From positions 1 through 41,112 of the IMG/VR virus record IMGVR_UViG_3300021485_000002: 41,112 nt of DNA; one strand, given 5' to 3'. The notes under the pieces are model-generated. The model worked only from the letters and a program-made list of their open reading frames with translations. It ran no database searches and was not told where the DNA came from. This document shows positions 28,227 to 36,567 of this stretch, piece after piece. The stretch is from a virus. Each line of letters opens with the position of its first letter. Position 1 is the first letter of the stretch. Both the position numbers and the translations under genes were made by a program.

Positions 28227-28771
28227 TCAACGTTTACGCCGAAGTCGAAGACGCGAAATATTTTCACCATAAAGACCTAGAGAAAGCGCTCACGCGCGCA
28301 CTCAAAAAAACCTCGACATGGTTAAAGGCGGAATCCGTCCGAGTGCTTGGCCGTGAGTTAGAAATTCGCGCCGGCGCATGGCGTAAACGCATCAAAGTCA
28401 ATCGCATTGATAAAGACACCGGCGGGATTTGGATCGGGATAAACGATTTGAATCTGGCGTATGTTCGCGATTACCACCAAACCGCCACCGGTGTGGTGTC
28501 GGGGGATAACTACTATCACAAAGCTTTTGCTCAGGTCATGAGCGGGAGCCGTGAGTTAATTTGGCGCCGAACAGGTGAGCGCCGCAAAGTTTCCAATCCT
28601 TACGCCAAGCGAAGCCCGAACGGGACAAGAAAATGGCGCAAATCGCCACCGGTCGAAATCGTGCGAGAAGAGATCGCCGATGAGGTGGAAGCGTACACCA
28701 AGCGAGGCGACTTAGAGCGCCGAACTATCGAATATTTTAAAGAGGCATTCATTAATGAGCTCTATGAATAA
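28223..28771 (+). CDS. Minor tail protein Z-like / tail completion protein
   Basis: 182-residue basic protein starting at the ATG of ATGA overlapping the previous stop. Basic helical N-terminus (LEKALTRALKKTSTWLKAESVRVLGRELEIRAGAWRKRI) with a strand GGIWIGINDLNLAY. This matches the minor tail protein Z / P2 gpS-like group that completes the tail end meeting the head. It overlaps the next gene by 17 bases. Confidence 0.68.
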   Translation: MINVYAEVEDAKYFHHKDLEKALTRALKKTSTWLKAESVRVLGRELEIRAGAWRKRIKVNRIDKDTGGIWIGINDLNLAYVRDYHQTATGVVSGDNYYHKAFAQVMSGSRELIWRRTGERRKVSNPYAKRSPNGTRKWRKSPPVEIVREEIADEVEAYTKRGDLERRTIEYFKEAFINELYE

Positions 28772-29258
28772 CACCGGTGATTATGTTGAAGCCCTGATCC
28801 AATTCGTCACGGAAAAAGTCGAAGGGAAAGCGGTCGTTGTTGAAGAGGGCGACGAGCCGGAAAACCCGACCACGCCGCTCATTATTGTGTCAATGCCTAA
28901 GATTTTAGAAACCGGATGGTCTGACGATGGCCGTCATGAGGACGTGCTCGGCGTGACACTTGTCGCTAAGGTGCCGAAAAGCATTGATAAGCCTAACGTG
29001 ACCGCTGTTAATACTGGCGGATTTCTTCGTTATCTCTTGGCAGATAGAGAGATAAACAGCGGCTTTGTGGATTACAACAATATCGATTTGCCGGCCGACG
29101 TGGAAGGGGACTCGGTATTGTGGAAAGAGCGCGACAAGGCCGCCAAAGCGAACTTTTTCGGTTACATGATCACGTTTATTCAAACCGTGCGGTATGGGAC
29201 GGAAGAAAATCCCGCATTCGTTTTGCCCGAAAGTGAAATTAAAGATTTGGCCGGTTAA
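28755..29258 (+). CDS. Putative tail terminator/completion protein, 167 aa
   Basis: 167-residue acidic protein. Layout: helix (DYVEALIQFVTEKVEGK), strand region (PLIIVSMPKILETGW; VLGVTLVAKV) and a C-terminal helix. This alpha-beta pattern and the position after the Z-like gene and before the baseplate genes fit a tail-terminator (lambda gpU / P2 gpR role). Identification is by order only. Confidence 0.5.
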   Translation: MSSMNNTGDYVEALIQFVTEKVEGKAVVVEEGDEPENPTTPLIIVSMPKILETGWSDDGRHEDVLGVTLVAKVPKSIDKPNVTAVNTGGFLRYLLADREINSGFVDYNNIDLPADVEGDSVLWKERDKAAKANFFGYMITFIQTVRYGTEENPAFVLPESEIKDLAG

Positions 29259-29271
29259 CCGAGGCGGTTTT

Positions 29272-30018
29272 ATGTATGAAAAAATTCAAGAGTTTGAAAA
29301 CCGTCTCGATCGTTTAGAGCGCAAGATCAGGAATTTAGTTCGAGTGGGGAACGTTAAGGCGTTGCAAGGGCGCCATGTGGTGATTGATTACGAACCGGAC
29401 ACGGACAACGATTATTATTCGTCGCCAATCCCTTGGTTGCCTATTTTTGCCGGCGACGTGCTTCAGTGGCGCGCGCCAACAATAGGCGAAACAATGATTG
29501 TGATTAACTTATCCGGCGGCGAGACGGAATCCGACTCGATAGCCTTGCCGGCCATGTATTGCGATGCGTTCCAACCGGACGATCTCGACCCGCTCAAAAC
29601 CTACACCCGTTTTTTAGATGTGTTTCGCGTTGAAACCGACAGCGAAGGTAATCACCGCCTATTTGCGAAAAACTCGATTGAGTTTGTCACCAAAACATTC
29701 TCGGTTAACGCCTCTGACTCGGTCAACGTTCAAACCGCCACTTACAACCGCACGGCCGTTTCGGCAAATACAGACGGCAAGCATACGCAGACCGGACAAA
29801 CCACCATCAAAGGCAATACGGACATTAAAGGCAATCTTGATGTGAGCATTAGCATTAAGACGCCGGCCATTGCCAGTTATGCCGCGGGGGCGTTTTCCAT
29901 GAATGCCGGCGGGGCGACCATTAGTAACGCGAAAATTACCTCGTGTCGCGTCAACGGTGAGGTTGTCGAGGGACACACGCACACCGATTCAATGGGCGGC
30001 GATACAAGCCCGTTTTAA
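29272..30018 (+). CDS. Baseplate spike protein, P2 gpV-like
   Basis: 248-residue spike at the tip of the tail. It begins at the ATG behind GAGGCGGTTTT (an ORF extension to 29194 has no start signal). An N-terminal coiled coil (IQEFENRLDRLERKIRNLV) precedes an OB-fold (about 40-110, with GDVLQWRAPTIGETMIVI). A repetitive beta-helix follows, rich in Thr/Asn/Ser with TTIKGNTDIKGNLDVS. It ends in HTHTDSMGGDTSPF, where the H-x-H can bind the iron ion found at the tip of such spikes. First gene of the baseplate set V-W-J-I. Confidence 0.88.
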   Translation: MYEKIQEFENRLDRLERKIRNLVRVGNVKALQGRHVVIDYEPDTDNDYYSSPIPWLPIFAGDVLQWRAPTIGETMIVINLSGGETESDSIALPAMYCDAFQPDDLDPLKTYTRFLDVFRVETDSEGNHRLFAKNSIEFVTKTFSVNASDSVNVQTATYNRTAVSANTDGKHTQTGQTTIKGNTDIKGNLDVSISIKTPAIASYAAGAFSMNAGGATISNAKITSCRVNGEVVEGHTHTDSMGGDTSPF

Positions 30019-30053
30019 TCGAATCCTTTCTCTAACGCACAGAGAGCAATGAA

Positions 30054-30224
30054 ATGAAACTTTCCGACCTTACCGACGGCGAGCGATTCAAAATCGCGCG
30101 CAGCGGCCAAACGGGGCGGCTCATTGGCGTATTTGGCAAGAAATATCGCCGTGTTGTTGTCCTTGATGAATATCCCGACCGATTAACCAATTTTAATATG
30201 CAAATTGCCGTGCAGCGTTTGTAA
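30054..30224 (+). CDS. Small hypothetical protein in the baseplate module, 56 aa
   Basis: 56-residue basic, beta-rich protein (KLSDLTDGERFKIARSGQTG; RRVVVLDEYPDRL) between gpV and gpW, with AGAGAG before its ATG. I did not recognise it from P2, which has no gene here. Coding character and spacing are convincing. It may be a small baseplate or assembly factor. Confidence 0.65.
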   Translation: MKLSDLTDGERFKIARSGQTGRLIGVFGKKYRRVVVLDEYPDRLTNFNMQIAVQRL

Positions 30225-30243
30225 GCCGATTTAAGGGGGCGTG

Positions 30244-30576
30244 ATGCGTGGAATTGACCCACACACTGGTTTAACCGTGTCCGGTGCCGACCAAGCCAAA
30301 CAGCGAATCATTAAAGCCATAACTACCGAGTTAGGAACCCGAAAAAAACGCCGTGACGTGGGCGGGAAAGTTCGGGCGCTTTTTGGTCTGACGACGCGCC
30401 GCAATCAGTTACTTATCGTTAACCGCATTTATCGCATGTTTGCCAATCCCGCCAATGATTTGCTTGATATTGAGCCGACGCATGTCTCAGTCGATATCAT
30501 CAACGCCGGCTTTCGCATTGTGATTAAGTTTACCTATAACAACCAACAAGAGACTTTGACCTATGACAACGCCTAG
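30244..30576 (+). CDS. Baseplate wedge protein, P2 gpW / T4 gp25-like
   Basis: 110-residue protein with AAGGGGG before the ATG. It carries the gp25-like fold signature: MRGIDPHTGLTVSGADQAKQ, then RIIKAITTELGTRKKRRDVG, with the RxxRxxGxxL-type basic stretch, and a final beta sheet. It forms part of the wedge around the spike. It overlaps gpJ by 14 bases. Confidence 0.88.
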   Translation: MRGIDPHTGLTVSGADQAKQRIIKAITTELGTRKKRRDVGGKVRALFGLTTRRNQLLIVNRIYRMFANPANDLLDIEPTHVSVDIINAGFRIVIKFTYNNQQETLTYDNA

Positions 30577-31552
30577 CATTTTGGTGGTTGAGCCGTTTGA
30601 AACGATGCGCGAGCGCTTTATTAACGAGTCATTTTACCCTTACGCAAAGGCGCAAGTGGGTGAAGATATGGCGCAACAGCTTACACGCGCGCTACGCAGT
30701 CCCAATGAAGCCGCGGCGATTTTGCTCGATGTGTTCATCATTTTTCGTCAAGCCGAAGTTCGTCGAGATAATCATAAAGCCTTACAGCAATTTTCAAAAA
30801 CGGCCACGGAAACCGATGCCATTGATTTAATCATCGGTAAATATGGCATGGAGCGACAAGTTATCGAGCCGGCCGACCCGAACGCCTTTCCGCCCAAAGA
30901 AGCGGTAATGGAAAGTAACGAATCGGTGTTACTTCGTTATTCTCTTGCCCCGTTTGGTTTATCGACCACGGGCACCCGCACCGGCTATGAGTTTCATGCG
31001 CTGACTTTGGGCGCGCGCCCTTTGATCGCCGTTGAAGTGATTTCGGAAACGGAAATTATACAGCGTTACAAGTTCCAAAGTACCGACGGAATCCGCCGCC
31101 CGAAAAGCGCCATTGCGCGCATGATTGAAAAGAATTCGGGCAAGGTTGAAATTCGCATTCTTTCGTTTGACGGCGACGGCGTGGCCGATGCGTCATTAAT
31201 TGCGGCGGTGAACGATTACTTAAACCGCCCTGATATCGCGCAAGAGACAGACGAAATCACCGTAAAAAGTGCCGATATCATTCGTTATGAAATTGAAATC
31301 GAAGTCACGGAAATTTCCGAGCCTAACAAGTTGGTGGATAAGACGGCCTTAGATAAAGCTTTGGACGATTACGCCGCCGAACAACACAAGCTTAATGGTG
31401 AAATCAAGCGCTCTCGCTTGGATCAAATTTCACACAATTTCAAAGCGCATGACGTGAAAATTATCAAGCCGGAAACCGACATTGATTGCCAATGGTTCGA
31501 GGCGCCATTTTGTACGGGGATAGTATCCAATGTCCGACCTCATTCATTCTAA
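30563..31552 (+). CDS. Baseplate assembly protein, P2 gpJ-like
   Basis: 329-residue wedge protein of the baseplate_J family. Helical N-terminus (TMRERFINESFYPYAKAQ), a middle segment with LLRYSLAPFGLSTTGTRTGYEFHALT that is highly typical of gpJ, and a beta-rich C-terminal half (VEIRILSFDGDGVADASL). It overlaps both neighbours (14 and 23 bases). Confidence 0.9.
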   Translation: MTTPSILVVEPFETMRERFINESFYPYAKAQVGEDMAQQLTRALRSPNEAAAILLDVFIIFRQAEVRRDNHKALQQFSKTATETDAIDLIIGKYGMERQVIEPADPNAFPPKEAVMESNESVLLRYSLAPFGLSTTGTRTGYEFHALTLGARPLIAVEVISETEIIQRYKFQSTDGIRRPKSAIARMIEKNSGKVEIRILSFDGDGVADASLIAAVNDYLNRPDIAQETDEITVKSADIIRYEIEIEVTEISEPNKLVDKTALDKALDDYAAEQHKLNGEIKRSRLDQISHNFKAHDVKIIKPETDIDCQWFEAPFCTGIVSNVRPHSF

Positions 31553-32141
31553 AACACTACTCAACGACAATCAGACGGATTTTGAGTTTGCCTTTGAGCA
31601 GTCCCTAAAAAAATTGGCCGAGAATGAAGATATTTACGAATGGTTGACCGACCCAAAAAAAACCGATGCGGCGTTGCTCGATATCATGGCCGAGGAGGCC
31701 GGCGTGGTGGATTGGTTCGGCTCGGACTTAGAGTCTGCAAAACGAGACTCTATTGAGCAAGCCACGTTTATTCATCAAAAGTCAGGGACTCGTGAAGGTT
31801 TAAAACAAGCGCTCTCGGCGTTGGGATTCATTGCAACCGTGGAAAAAGGCGCAAAGCCGTATTCTTTGTTGATTGAGGGCTATATCAAAGACAAGCCTTT
31901 TTCCGTTGATATCTCCAAACGAGTCAATGCAAGGGTAAGCAGTTACAAATCCGAGCGCGATTCTTTCGATATTGTCTTAAGCATTGGCCGCGTAAGTAAT
32001 AAATATCATGGCGCTTTACTCCAACAATCCAAAATTAAACGCGTTCAAGCTGCCGAGCTTGTGCCCCCGTTTTTCAGTACAACCAAGCAATTGGCGAAGG
32101 TTGTTTATTCAGTTAAAACAGTGAGAATCAATCATGGCTAA
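31530..32141 (+). CDS. Tail protein, P2 gpI-like
   Basis: 203-residue protein connecting baseplate and fibres. Features of the Tail_P2_I family include the N-terminal FEFAFEQSLKKLAENEDIYEWLTDPKKTDAALLDIMAEEAGVVDWF region and the IHQKSGTREGLKQALSALGF helix. It overlaps gpJ by 23 bases and the fibre gene by 8. Confidence 0.88.
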   Translation: MSDLIHSKTLLNDNQTDFEFAFEQSLKKLAENEDIYEWLTDPKKTDAALLDIMAEEAGVVDWFGSDLESAKRDSIEQATFIHQKSGTREGLKQALSALGFIATVEKGAKPYSLLIEGYIKDKPFSVDISKRVNARVSSYKSERDSFDIVLSIGRVSNKYHGALLQQSKIKRVQAAELVPPFFSTTKQLAKVVYSVKTVRINHG

Positions 32142-33357
32142 TCAGAAAACTGATTTACGTTGCTACCTGACCAATGCAGGGATAGCGGCGGAAAATAACG
32201 CCATTGCTCTCGGTCGAAAATTGCCCATCAAAGAAATGGTCTTTGGTAGCGGACTTTTGCCCGATGGTGATGACCCTCGCCAACAAACCGCGCTCATTAA
32301 AGAAGAGCTCGCCGTCCCTTGTGCGATGGTGACGCATGATGATAACCCAACGCTTTTAACCTTTAAGGGCGATATTCCGGTTGACCAAGGGGGATTTCAT
32401 ATCAATGAGGTCGCCATTCGTCTCGAAGACGGCACTCTCTACAATTACGCTCGAAGTACAGGTGACTATAAACCAACACCGGAGCAAGGCGCGACGGAAT
32501 CCATACGATACGTGGTGGATATGTACACCAATAACGCGGGGACGCTTGAATGCAAAGTCGATTTGTCAGGTGTATATGCGGACTATGAAGACCTTGAAAA
32601 GTGTGTGAAAAAATCGGACGCCGCCACAAATGCTGACATTGATAATGAATCAGTTGCACCAAAGCACGTAAACCTGCCAGAGCTGTGGCGCGCCTTTAAA
32701 AAAGCAATGGTAAGGACATCAACGCCACAAGAAAACCCGAACACGTTGTTGGAGTCAGGGGCGTATCGTGTAGAGCCACACGACAATAATCCAACGCCTG
32801 ACCATTTCTATTCGTATATAGTGTTTGGTAATGGGATCAATGTCATTGGTCAAATTGCTATTAGCGTTAGCAGCTTAAAAGCATATACAAGGACTTACAA
32901 CACGGGGTGGACAGATTGGACGGCGTTGTACTCTTCAGTTAATAAACCGACTAAAAGTGATGTGGGGTTGGATAAAGTCGAGAACTACGAAGCAACCTCG
33001 TCCATCACTGACGGAAGTACGACTAAATATCTTTTAGCGAAAGCGGCAAAGGTCTTAAATGACAAATTAACAACAGGTTTCACCTTATCTGACGCAGGGA
33101 ATGGTTATATCAAATTCCCCGACTTTTTAGGTGGATTTATCATTCAGTGGGGCAAAAGAACAGATAGTACTATAACGGGCAGTGTGAGTTTTCCCATTAC
33201 GTTTCCTGATCTTGCCTACACGGTTATTGGAACAAGTACCTTTGATAATGGCTCGATTGCTGTGATGAACATTGGTGCAGTAGGGTTTTCATACTCTCAG
33301 CTACATGGTGGGCAAAATGGTGCTGGCCCGTTTAACTGGATAGCGATAGGAAAGTAA
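32134..33357 (+). CDS. Tail fibre protein, P2 gpH-like
   Basis: 407-residue receptor-binding fibre. The first 150 residues are the conserved attachment domain of P2-type fibres (RCYLTNAGIAAENNAI; EMVFGSGLLPDGDDPRQQTALI; GGFHINEVAIRLEDGTLY). The middle carries a short TKSDVGLDKVENYEA segment typical of fibre shafts. The C-terminus (IQWGKRTDSTITGSVSFPITFPDLAY; WIAIGK) is the small C-terminal domain common to many Vibrio and enterobacterial fibres. From about 32560 onward the DNA is AT-richer than the N-terminal part, suggesting a swapped receptor-binding end. Confidence 0.88.
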   Translation: MANQKTDLRCYLTNAGIAAENNAIALGRKLPIKEMVFGSGLLPDGDDPRQQTALIKEELAVPCAMVTHDDNPTLLTFKGDIPVDQGGFHINEVAIRLEDGTLYNYARSTGDYKPTPEQGATESIRYVVDMYTNNAGTLECKVDLSGVYADYEDLEKCVKKSDAATNADIDNESVAPKHVNLPELWRAFKKAMVRTSTPQENPNTLLESGAYRVEPHDNNPTPDHFYSYIVFGNGINVIGQIAISVSSLKAYTRTYNTGWTDWTALYSSVNKPTKSDVGLDKVENYEATSSITDGSTTKYLLAKAAKVLNDKLTTGFTLSDAGNGYIKFPDFLGGFIIQWGKRTDSTITGSVSFPITFPDLAYTVIGTSTFDNGSIAVMNIGAVGFSYSQLHGGQNGAGPFNWIAIGK

Positions 33358-33358
33358 A

Positions 33359-33817
33359 ATGGTTGATAGATACTTTTTTTCACCAAGTTTAAAGTCAGCA
33401 TATGATGCAAATTTCAAAAGTACATATGTGAGAAAGAACTCTTGGCCTAATGATGCGATAGCTATTTCAGATGAGGTGTATGCTGAGTTTTTTAGAAGCC
33501 CCTCACCGCCAGCAGGTAAGGAAATTGGGAGTGATGAAAATGGTCTGCCTGTATGGGTGAGCCAAGCTCCTCCATCATTGGGTTTTGCAATAGAATCAGA
33601 AACCCAATGGCGTGATGGAGAACTTGCCAAAGTTTTAAATCGAATTGATCAATACGAGAAAGATCAAAGCTATCCAGAAAGTCTCAGGACATCCCCCATT
33701 AAAACCAATGAAGATTTTCTCATGTTGCTCAACGATAGAAAATTGTTGAGTGACTACCCTGAATCCCAAGATTTTCCTACTGGTGAGCGTCCGATTCTTT
33801 CCGGCTTAGCCACCTAA
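33359..33817 (+). CDS. Tail fibre assembly chaperone (Tfa-like)
   Basis: 152-residue protein directly after the fibre. It starts MVDRYFFSPSLKSAYDANF, contains YAEFFRSPSPPAGKEIGSDENGLPVW (the Tfa hallmark of Pro/Gly followed by G-x-P-x-W), and ends in a helical segment, consistent with Tfa/gpG-like chaperones that trimerise the fibre tip. AT-rich like the fibre 3' half, so the two probably moved together. A terminator follows at 33842. Confidence 0.78.
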   Translation: MVDRYFFSPSLKSAYDANFKSTYVRKNSWPNDAIAISDEVYAEFFRSPSPPAGKEIGSDENGLPVWVSQAPPSLGFAIESETQWRDGELAKVLNRIDQYEKDQSYPESLRTSPIKTNEDFLMLLNDRKLLSDYPESQDFPTGERPILSGLAT

Positions 33818-33841
33818 TCTTGTTTAATTAACCACAAGCCG

Positions 33842-33862
33842 CCGCCCTCAGGCGGTTTTTTT
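33842..33862 (+). terminator. Terminator after the fibre genes
   Basis: CCGCC-CTCA-GGCGG followed by seven T. Like that at 27565, it lies within the late operon and would need read-through. Confidence 0.82.
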
Positions 33863-33880
33863 GTTCCTAAAGGAAATGTG

Positions 33881-34063
33881 ATGACCACGAAAAAACAGAC
33901 CGCCGCGAAGTCGAAAACCGACCCGAACGCGCCGCGCGAATACCTCGTGCTTAAAAACTTTAAATTTCTAGGAATTCGTCACCTAAAAGATAGCACCGCG
34001 ACGTTGATGCCATCTCAAGCGGCGTATTTCCTCCATAACGGCAAACTTGGAGAGCCTAAATAA
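33881..34063 (+). CDS. Small hypothetical tail-module protein, 60 aa
   Basis: 60-residue basic protein (ATG behind AAAGGAA), with a Lys/Ala/Pro-rich start and then REYLVLKNFKFLGIRHLKDSTATLMPSQAAYFLHNGKL. The second part resembles the small proteins found before the sheath gene in many P2/VHML-type phages. Its stop overlaps the sheath start (TAATG). Function unknown, probably tail assembly. Confidence 0.65.
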   Translation: MTTKKQTAAKSKTDPNAPREYLVLKNFKFLGIRHLKDSTATLMPSQAAYFLHNGKLGEPK

Positions 34064-35193
34064 TGACGACTGAATCAACCCAAGTACACAACGGGATCAC
34101 CGTTGAAACGTCAAAGCCGCTTGATCCAATGGTGGTTAACCCGAATCAAATCGGGGCACTACTTTTTCCTGAGAAAAACAAACAAGACGGCGTTCAATAC
34201 AATGAGCCGATTGAGTTGTACACCGTTGATGATTTGGTGAAGCTTGACCCGACCGGTATCGGTTATTTCAATGCGCGCTACTTTTTGGAAGAAACCAAAA
34301 ACAAATTGACGGTTATTCTTTGTGAGCACGACGCCGACCCTGTAGAGCAAGCGAAAAAGCTTGTCGGTGGCATTGACGCGAGCGACGGCGATAAAACCGG
34401 CATTCTCGCCTTTGAGAAATGCAACTTTGATCCGACTCAGGTTGCCGTTATCGGGGGTAAGGGCGTCTCGATTGTTAACCAGTTACAAACCTACGCGCTT
34501 GATTCGCGCTGCATGGCGTGGACAGACGCGACCGACACGACGACCCAAGATGCAATGAATTTTGGCGGCACGATCAATTCGAGCCATGTTTGGGCGGTGG
34601 ATAACAGCGGCGACCGCTATTCGCATCAAATTTCACCGGCAGTGATTGGCATGGCGGCCGCGTGTAAAGTGAAACCATGGGAAACCCCGAACGGGGCAAA
34701 AGTACCGGTTGACCGTATCAGCCGCCCAATTGGTTATCGTGTGACAAAGCAAAATTGTGAGGGCGTGGAGCTCAACAAAAAGGGTATTGCTTGTGTCGTA
34801 AAAGATCCTCACGGCGGCTATATGTTTCTTGGCACCCGCACCAGTTCGGGCGATTTTGGTAACGTCATTGCGGCGGAAAACATGCTTTTGCGTGAAATTA
34901 CTAAAGCTCACCGCGAAACCATGAGTAAAAACCTCAACGTTTCGTTTTTCAAATCCAAAATTGCCGCGCTTAACGATTGGGCGTCAACACTCGTTGCTGA
35001 CGAAGCGGTGATTGGTATGCGCATTTATTTGCACCAGACGCGCAACACACGTTCGCGTTATGAGAATGGTGAATGGGTATTGGTGATTGAATGGGGCGCT
35101 TACCGTCCAAATGAGCATTCCATCGTTGAGTTAAATCAGTCGGGCGAGATTGTCGAAAACTTCGTCGAAAACATTAAAAGCACGTTTAAGTAA
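34063..35193 (+). CDS. Contractile tail sheath protein, P2 FI-like
   Basis: 376-residue sheath subunit. Typical sections are the N-terminal VHNGITVETSKPLDPMVVNPNQIG, the DVAVIGG-like VAVIGGKGVSIVN and a conserved C-terminal domain with RYENGEWVLVIEWGAYRPNEHSIVEL. It forms the contractile outer tube that drives the inner tube through the cell envelope. The tail tube gene follows after 9 bases. Confidence 0.93.
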   Translation: MTTESTQVHNGITVETSKPLDPMVVNPNQIGALLFPEKNKQDGVQYNEPIELYTVDDLVKLDPTGIGYFNARYFLEETKNKLTVILCEHDADPVEQAKKLVGGIDASDGDKTGILAFEKCNFDPTQVAVIGGKGVSIVNQLQTYALDSRCMAWTDATDTTTQDAMNFGGTINSSHVWAVDNSGDRYSHQISPAVIGMAAACKVKPWETPNGAKVPVDRISRPIGYRVTKQNCEGVELNKKGIACVVKDPHGGYMFLGTRTSSGDFGNVIAAENMLLREITKAHRETMSKNLNVSFFKSKIAALNDWASTLVADEAVIGMRIYLHQTRNTRSRYENGEWVLVIEWGAYRPNEHSIVELNQSGEIVENFVENIKSTFK

Positions 35194-35202
35194 GGGTTCA
35201 CA

Positions 35203-35667
35203 ATGACAGATAGAGTTTATCATTCTCAGGTGTTGCAGCTAAACGATATCACCATGCCGCGCGGTGTGGTGGAGTTTGCCGAGCCAACTTACAACCCCAT
35301 CTATGAAGATGTGGACGGCACATTTATCGCGGACGCGGTAGTGGTGGGCTTTGAGCGTGTTGAGGGCAGCGTAAAAATCAAAGGCGTCGGCGCGAGTATC
35401 GCTAAGCGCGCAATTAAAAACGGCGCGAGCAATATTATGATCTTTAGTTCCAATGGTACGGATAAAGGCGTGCGAGTGGACAAAGAACACGTAATTACGG
35501 CGCAAGTTCGCGCCGAGTGGACACCGCACAAAATCAAAGAGCGTCAAGAGCTCACGCTTCATTACATCGTCAGCAAGCACCGCTTTGTCGATGCCGGCGA
35601 CGTGATCACCGACGTAGATATCAAAACCGGTCGTTACCTGATTAACGGCGAAGAATTCAACGTTTAA
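35203..35667 (+). CDS. Tail tube protein, P2 FII-like
   Basis: 154-residue major tail tube subunit. Beta-rich with helix: LQLNDITMPRGVVEFAEPTY, then GFERVEGSVKIKGVGASI, HKIKERQELTLHYIVSKH and a strand ending in YLINGEEFNV. Standard position after the sheath. A strong terminator follows. Confidence 0.92.
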   Translation: MTDRVYHSQVLQLNDITMPRGVVEFAEPTYNPIYEDVDGTFIADAVVVGFERVEGSVKIKGVGASIAKRAIKNGASNIMIFSSNGTDKGVRVDKEHVITAQVRAEWTPHKIKERQELTLHYIVSKHRFVDAGDVITDVDIKTGRYLINGEEFNV

Positions 35668-35687
35668 TTCCTTTCCTACTCACTCAG

Positions 35688-35716
35688 AGAGGGCGTTTTT
35701 CGCCCTCTTTTTTTTT
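35688..35716 (+). terminator. Terminator after the tail tube gene
   Basis: AGAGGGCG-TTTTT-CGCCCTCT running into nine T. Third terminator within the late operon. Confidence 0.87.
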
Positions 35717-35728
35717 GGACTTATCGCC

Positions 35729-36567
35729 ATGAAATCACTTAGCGCCCCGATTACAAAAAGTTACTTGCAGTATTTACACACGCTTTCCGAGCCCGTTGAA
35801 ATCGAACTTAGCGACGACAAAACCGAAACCCGCGACAGCATCATTATTAAGCCGTTCGATGTAGAGAAAAACATTAAAATCTTGCCAAGTGGTGACAAGC
35901 TCAGCTACGACGATCAAATTAACATTGCGTCGGCGTGTACCGGTTGGAAAAAAGACGAGCTCGAAGAGCTTACGACGCAAGATTGGTTAGTGGTGGTCGG
36001 TAAGTCTCACGACTACTACACAAAAACGAGCTATGAGCTAGAGCTTAACGAACAGCTTGCCGTTGTTAATGCCGCCGGCGAAAAGGCAGAGGCAGAAGCC
36101 AAAGACGCGAAAGCGCTACAGGCGGCGCGCCTCAAGCATGATAAAAAAGTGGAGGCTATGACGGAAGCCTATCAATTGGACGCCTCAAAAAAAACCGTTC
36201 GATTGCATTTCGCTAATGATCAGGTCGTGACATTAAAACCGCCAAAACTGAAAGTTTCCCGACTCGCGGAAGATACGTACCCAAACATCATTGAGCAGCG
36301 TTTATTCATCTTAAGCAACATCACCGACCTTTCGGAAACGGAATTGCGCGCAATGCCTTTGCCGGATTACCGTTCTTTAAATGAAGTGGTACACCATTTT
36401 TTGCACACACCGGCGGACTCTTAAAGCCGGAATCTATTGAGCGCATTATCGACGTCGCGCTATTGCGGGGGATTCCCGAGCAGGACGTTTTGAACTGGAC
36501 AACTGAAAGCGCGCTGCGACGTTTCGACATGTTACTTTCTCAGAGTGGAGTAAATCGCCGTGGATAG
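35729..36567 (+). CDS. Tail assembly chaperones gpE and gpE+E' by -1 frameshift
   Basis: The zero frame (35729-36424) makes a 231-residue chaperone. At 36397-36403 the codons CAT TTT TTG contain T-TTT-TTG, the slippery heptamer used by P2 gene E. A -1 shift there replaces the last six residues with a 54-residue extension (AHTGGLLKPESIERII...) that ends at 36567, eight bases into the tape-measure gene. The extension has no start of its own. The two products should coat the tape measure during tail assembly, like lambda gpG/gpGT. The protein is about twice the length of P2 gpE, with an Ala/Glu/Lys-rich insert (about 115-145). Confidence 0.85.
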
